Shown here: positions 59,802 to 64,000 of the stretch, in pieces
How positions within the stretch are numbered: the stretch's first letter is position 1
Layout: each line of letters opens with the position of its first letter
NCBI GenBank assembly: GCA_030549775.1
Contig: CM060181.1
Coordinates: 434,001 to 498,000 of the forward strand
Source of the DNA: Tamarix chinensis
Lineage: Eukaryota > Streptophyta > Magnoliopsida > Caryophyllales > Tamaricaceae
DNA: 64,000 nt
Reading direction: 5' to 3'
Translations under genes and position numbers: made by a program
Notes under the pieces: generated by a model
What the model saw: the letters and a program-made list of their open reading frames with translations, nothing else
Databases searched by the model: none
Told to the model about the DNA's origin: nothing

Positions 59802-61414
59802 ATGGTTTGTAGACTTATAATTGATAGTGGTTCATGTACTAACATGGTTAGTGAGGCAATGGTTAAGAAGATTGGTTTGGAAACTACTAATCATCCTAAA
59901 CCCTATTCTTTACAATGGTTAAACAAGGATAAAGGAGCTAAAGTAAACAAAAGAGCTTTAGTCACATTTTCTATTAGATACTATCATGATAAAGTTCTAT
60001 ATGATGTTTTACCTATGGATGCTTGTGGATTAATTTTGGGTAGACCATGGCAATTTGATAGAAAAGCAACTCATGATGGGGTAACTAATGAATATGTGGT
60101 AAAAAAAGGAACAACAATTATATAGACTCACACCTTCTTTATATGATCATATGCCCTTGAGTGATGATAAAAAGAGATTATTTTTATATGAAAAGGCTAT
60201 GGAAAATGTATAAAAGAAGAAGGAGTTTGTTATGCTTTAGTTTCTAAGGATTCTAAACCTAAAAAACAACAACTTGAAAATCCTAATCTAATTAAGTTGC
60301 TTGATGAGTATAATGATGTATTTCTTGATGACTTACCCCTGGATTACCACCTAAAAGAGGTATAGAACATGTTATTGATCTTATTCTTGGTATGCCTACT
60401 CCTAATAAACTGGCTTATAGGTGTCACCCAGAAGAAGCTAAAGAATTACAAAAACAAATACAAGAGCTTATGGATAAAGGATTTGTGAAAGAAAATATGA
60501 TTTTTTTATATTTCTTCAAAATATTGCTTATGTCAAGTTTATAAGTTATTTTTGGAAAACTTTATGGCATATGCTTGGTACTAAATTGTTATTTAGCACT
60601 TCACATCATCCCCAAACTGATGGTCAAACTGAGGTAACTAATAGAAATCTTGGTACATTATTAAGAGGTTTAGTTAATAAAAGTAAAAAAGATTGGGATG
60701 TTAAGTTAGCTCATGCAGAGTTTGCTTATGATCGTAGTCCTTCTAGTACTAGTACTACTCAAACTAGTCTGTTTGAGGTGGTGTATGGTGTGAATCCTAA
60801 CATGCCTATTAACATGATTCTGTTGAAAAAAGGTGAAATTCAGAACTATGAGGCTAAAGAGAGAATAAATTTTTTTCAACAACTTCATGAGAAAATAAAA
60901 AATAATATTGAAAAATATAATGCCAAGTATAAAGCTCAAGCAAATAAGCATAGAAAATCTTATGTGTTTTCTCCTGGTGACTTCGTTTGGTTACATTTGC
61001 GTAAAGAAAGATTTCCTAATTTACGTAAAAAAAACAATGCCAAGAGATGATGGTCCATTTAAAATACTTAGGAAGTTTGGAGATAATGCTTATGAAATTG
61101 AACTTCCAGATTCTTATGGTGGAATTTCAAGAAATTTTAATGTTGGTGATTTGTCTCCTTATTATTCTGATGAAAATTTGAGGGCAAATTCTTCTCAACT
61201 TGGGGAGTATGATGCAGGAGCATCCAATGAACATAATGATTGTCATGTTCATACTAATCCTCAAGGTAAGGAAGATGGTTTAGCTTTCTTAGTGTTTGAG
61301 CCTATCATGTTAAATATTCTTGATAAGTCTTATATGCTTGATATTGAAAACCATTCAAGTTATTCTTGTAGGTATGTTACATATTTGCAAGAAGATGATG
61401 TTCATACACATTGA
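59802..61414 (+). pseudogene. Deleted pol of the 5.2-kb element (protease, RT start, integrase end)
   Basis: Protease: LIIDSGSCTNMVSEAM with the catalytic DSG, and GLILGRPWQFD (59817-60050). RT N-terminus: PPKRGIEHVIDL and ELQKQIQELMDKGFVKENM (60345-60500). Sequence then jumps, within about 30 bp, to YFWKTLWHMLGTKLLFSTS and HHPQTDGQTEVTNRNLGTLL of late integrase, so the RT palm, RNase H and integrase N-terminus are deleted. After a frameshift near 61035, the integrase tail DGPFKILRKFGDNAYEIELP and FNVGDLSPYY continue to a stop at 61412-61414, about 205 bp inside the 3' LTR. Confidence 0.8.
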
Positions 61415-62075
61415 TGTGTACAATTATTCCAAATCATGGAAGGCTATGAAATACATGGGATGATACATTACAACAAGAGATAAAGTGATGATATTCATTA
61501 TTTGTACAAACTTATTGTAAACCCTAACCCTAAGTATATTTTATGTAAGTTAGGGTATTGCTATAATTTCATGTATGTATCTTAGTCAATTGTATAGCTT
61601 CGTAATATTAATCCTTAATATAATTTAACCAATGATATTATGATTTGGATTAAGGTTAATATGGGCTTAATTCAACCATAATTAATGGGCTAGATTAAGT
61701 AAGGATACTCAGCTGGTTTAAGCTAGTTCACCACGAGCTTCCTTCTCCTATGTATAAGCCTTTGTGCGCATGATTGTATGCAGAATATTGAATGAGAATT
61801 TTGATCAAACTTTGATCAAGTTAGCTAAAGTCTAATCCGCCCTTTTGGGTCTACATTGAGCAAGGAAATATGGGATTAATCCTTCCTCAAAACATATCTT
61901 CAAATCGACTTATTTGAAGGTCTTCAAATATGTTGAAACATCCTTCACTTGTATCTTCAAGTTCTTCACCTGTAATCCATCAATTCACTTCATTTCTTTT
62001 GCATTAGATCGTGGGTGAAAGCTTCTAATACAAATTTCGTTCCAACCTTCCATTACTTTGATAAAAACCACATCA
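61210..62075 (+). mobile_element. 3' LTR of the 5.2-kb element
   Basis: Starts TGATGCAGGAGC after the purine-rich TTGGGGAGTA; ends AAACCACATCA and is followed by GATGA. Confidence 0.87.
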
Positions 62076-62080
62076 GATGA
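62076..62080. repeat. TSD GATGA, right copy
   Basis: Matches 56830-56834. Confidence 0.85.
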
Positions 62081-62459
62081 CAAATACATACCCATTCAAA
62101 CTATCTCTTTAATAAAAAGTTTAAAAAAATAATTAATTTTTCAAGCACAAGATAATGTTGGCACAAGTTACCTAAAGATTCAAACTTTAAAGGTTTATAT
62201 TGTATGTTTAGGTGAAAACATGTATGATTGAGTTGGAGTAATTAACTTTTGTTTTTAAACTTGTTGGAATGTGTTAATATTATTTCCTTGACTTAATTCA
62301 ATTTGAATTCTTCCTTGACTTTAAATTGCAAATGCTTTCTAAGTGTTTTCACAAGCTCTTTGTTCAATCCAGAACTAGTCAACCGATTTTCAAATTGATT
62401 AACTATTTTATGATTTCAATTGAAGACTTTAACCTTAAAAAAAACATAGCAACTAATAG

Positions 62460-63952
62460 AGGTGATACAAAAAGAGTGTGACTTGTCTTGTAGCACCTAA
62501 GATATTGTTCCCATGAGGACTATGTTGTTGAGTATCAATTACACACAAGTGAAAATTATCTAAAGTAATTACATATTTAAAAGACTATAACTAAGGAAAA
62601 AACTAGCAAATATCTAAATACAATAAATCAAGATAAATAAAAAAACTTCTAGATTAAAGGTTTCCATATATGATAATCAATAATATTGTAATGATATTTT
62701 TCTTATTATGAATGCCAACTTTGGACGGTGAATTATTTGATTGCAATTGTTGTCATCTAGAAGCAAATAAATGTGCTTAAATAAACAAATATCCTATTTC
62801 CATGGTTACTGTATCAATTTAAACCCTTTTACAAACTTTGATAAATCAATTAGTCCTCAAAAGACCACGTTTAATTTTGTGGTTTAGATTTTAGGATCAA
62901 TTGTAGAGATTAATCATTAATTTTTTTTTGCATTTTGATACTTCATTTAACAATTTGAATCATGTAAATATGATGCCTAACATATTCACAAGTATAGAGC
63001 ATACTATACGTTGAATCGAAAGTAATATAGTATTCAAAATAAGAGCAAAATCAATACGTTATCCTCAAATTCATCATTGGGCTATACCTAATCCCAGAAT
63101 TAGAGAAGTTATCAATTCATATTCAAATTACAAGCCATGTAAATTGAATCACGTATAATATATGTAAAGAGTAAAAGAAATAATAGAGAAAACTCTTGTC
63201 TCATATTGATCTTCACAATGTCTTGATAAAACTCAACTTGAATCCTGGATATTCTTTACTTGATCTTCAATTTCTCCTATTGATGGTGTGGTCATTTATT
63301 GTGTAGATAAGAAGAAAATGTCTTTAAATAAAGACATGATTTTGTTTGCCATAACTACCTCCCCAATTCATAACTCCTTTTTTTTCTTCCTTTTATTATA
63401 TGATAGTACTTAATGGGCTTGAATGGTATTAATATCGAGTTTGGTAGTTTCTTTCATCCCCTCTTAATGATGCTTCACTATTTTATTATTTTTATTTATT
63501 TTCTTTGATAACCACATACATTTCTGTTTAATGTTATCTTAAATTTTCTTTTGTATACTCTTCACATGCTCAATGGAATTAAGCTTTATTTTTTCCCCTT
63601 TGTTAGACAATCTTGATTACTCTCTAATTATCGTTACATTAAAACTTTTTATGTGTTGTTATAACTTTAATTTCTCTAAAAAAATACTCTAGGATTAATA
63701 GGAGAGTATGTGTATTAATTCTAACCATAAACTTAGACGTTTCAAAATTTTGGAATTAAACGATTTTTCATTGTTCATAATCATCTTAGATGATTTATCT
63801 TTCACAAACATTAAAACTAAACTTTTATTTGAACTAAGAAGAGAAATTTTACAAATATATATATATATATATATTAAAGAGATAAGATTCAACTATAAAA
63901 TCAATACTCATTTATGTAGAAGTGTTATACATTTACACGCTTATCAAAATCC
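62460..63952 (-). mobile_element. Probable 3' LTR of an element leaving the window
   Basis: On the minus strand the stretch starts TGATAAGCGTGTAAATG after a purine-rich tract. It ends in CATAGTCCTCATGGGAACAA, TATCTTAGGTGCTACAAG, the typical U5 wording of Tat/Athila-type LTRs (in which a 'GATACGATAC' line precedes the end). Only one LTR is in the window and the left limit is approximate; (TA)n lies at 63858-63874. Confidence 0.45.
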
Positions 63953-63962
63953 CCCAAGCTCA
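63950..63962 (-). other. Polypurine tract at the right edge
   Basis: The minus strand reads GAGCTTGGGGGATTT followed by TGATAAGCG, matching the CTTGGGGGAG tract placed before 3' LTRs in Tat/Athila-like Ty3/gypsy elements. The internal region would be right of the window. Confidence 0.5.
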
Positions 63963-64000
63963 GATTCTTTCTTGTCTTCAAGCATATCAAATCATATTAA

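Larger units (their letters stand above)
56835..62075 (+). mobile_element. Ty3/gypsy element with two LTRs and internal pol deletion
   Basis: 5' LTR 56835-57698, PBS 57703-57714, gag, protease, start of RT, then a jump to late integrase, PPT about 61200-61209, 3' LTR 61210-62075; TSD GATGA. The element is 5241 bp, about 2.5 kb shorter than an intact Ty3/gypsy of this layout would be. LTRs are 864 and 866 bp and visibly diverged. The pol frame continues into the 3' LTR and no chromodomain precedes it. Extension of pol into the LTR is known for CRM-type chromoviruses, but the centromere-targeting CR motif is not visible, so lineage is open. Confidence 0.88.

Noticed and set aside
1..64000. tRNA, rRNA or other structured RNA genes
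   Set aside because: No clover-leaf or rRNA-like stretch was recognised; tRNA-like matches are only retroelement primer-binding sites.

Overview
The window is nuclear DNA from a flowering plant, most likely a eudicot with a repeat-rich genome. Evidence is intron-containing plant genes (a listerin E3 ligase tail and a receptor-like cytoplasmic kinase), plant-type Ty3/gypsy, Ty1/copia, LINE and CACTA elements, and long AT-rich intergenic DNA. The species cannot be named from the sequence. Only two host genes look functional: the last exon of LTN1 at the left edge (+ strand) and a complete five-exon RLCK-VII/PBL kinase at 50.8-54.0 kb (- strand). Two more host genes survive only as fragments: NOP10 at 18.35-18.95 kb and a CHX-type cation/H+ exchanger at 29.06-29.65 kb.

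Layout. 0-2 kb: LTN1 intron, last exon and 3' flank. 2-3.8 kb: AT-rich flank with a dispersed repeat. 3.8-9.05 kb: an inverted-repeat (MITE-like) element split by a 4.8-kb solo LTR with an intact target-site duplication (TSD). 9-13.1 kb: degenerate retroelement scraps. 13.1-18.1 kb: a partial LTR of the same family and an unrelated LTR-like block. 18.1-25.6 kb: NOP10 fragment, tandem subterminal repeats and one terminus of a CACTA transposon, interrupted by a 4.9-kb LINE. 26.9-27.9 kb: copia remnant. 29-30.3 kb: CHX pseudogene and a pyrimidine tract. 30.28-47.7 kb: a Tekay-type chromovirus (- strand) whose 3' LTR carries two nested solo LTRs, each with a perfect 5-bp TSD. 47.7-49.4 kb: truncated copia element abutting the cut Tekay 5' LTR. 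49.5-54.6 kb: kinase gene. 56.8-62.1 kb: a Ty3/gypsy element with both LTRs and TSD GATGA, a large internal pol deletion, and a pol frame running into the 3' LTR. 62.4-64 kb: probable LTR and polypurine tract of another element leaving the window.

The most unusual signal is the large LTR family represented by six copies or parts (3905-8698, 13125-about 16800, the interrupted 30281-42867, the nested 31282-34307 and 36743-41590, and the stub at 47300). Members share near-symmetric termini, an imperfect stem-loop 75-100 bp from the LTR end (kept in one copy despite a quite different sequence), and two-block arrays of a short hairpin-like module, CACTATTATAGCCGGTGG. Three of the copies also carry unrelated private minisatellites. 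These architectures are read directly from the sequence; what they do is unknown.
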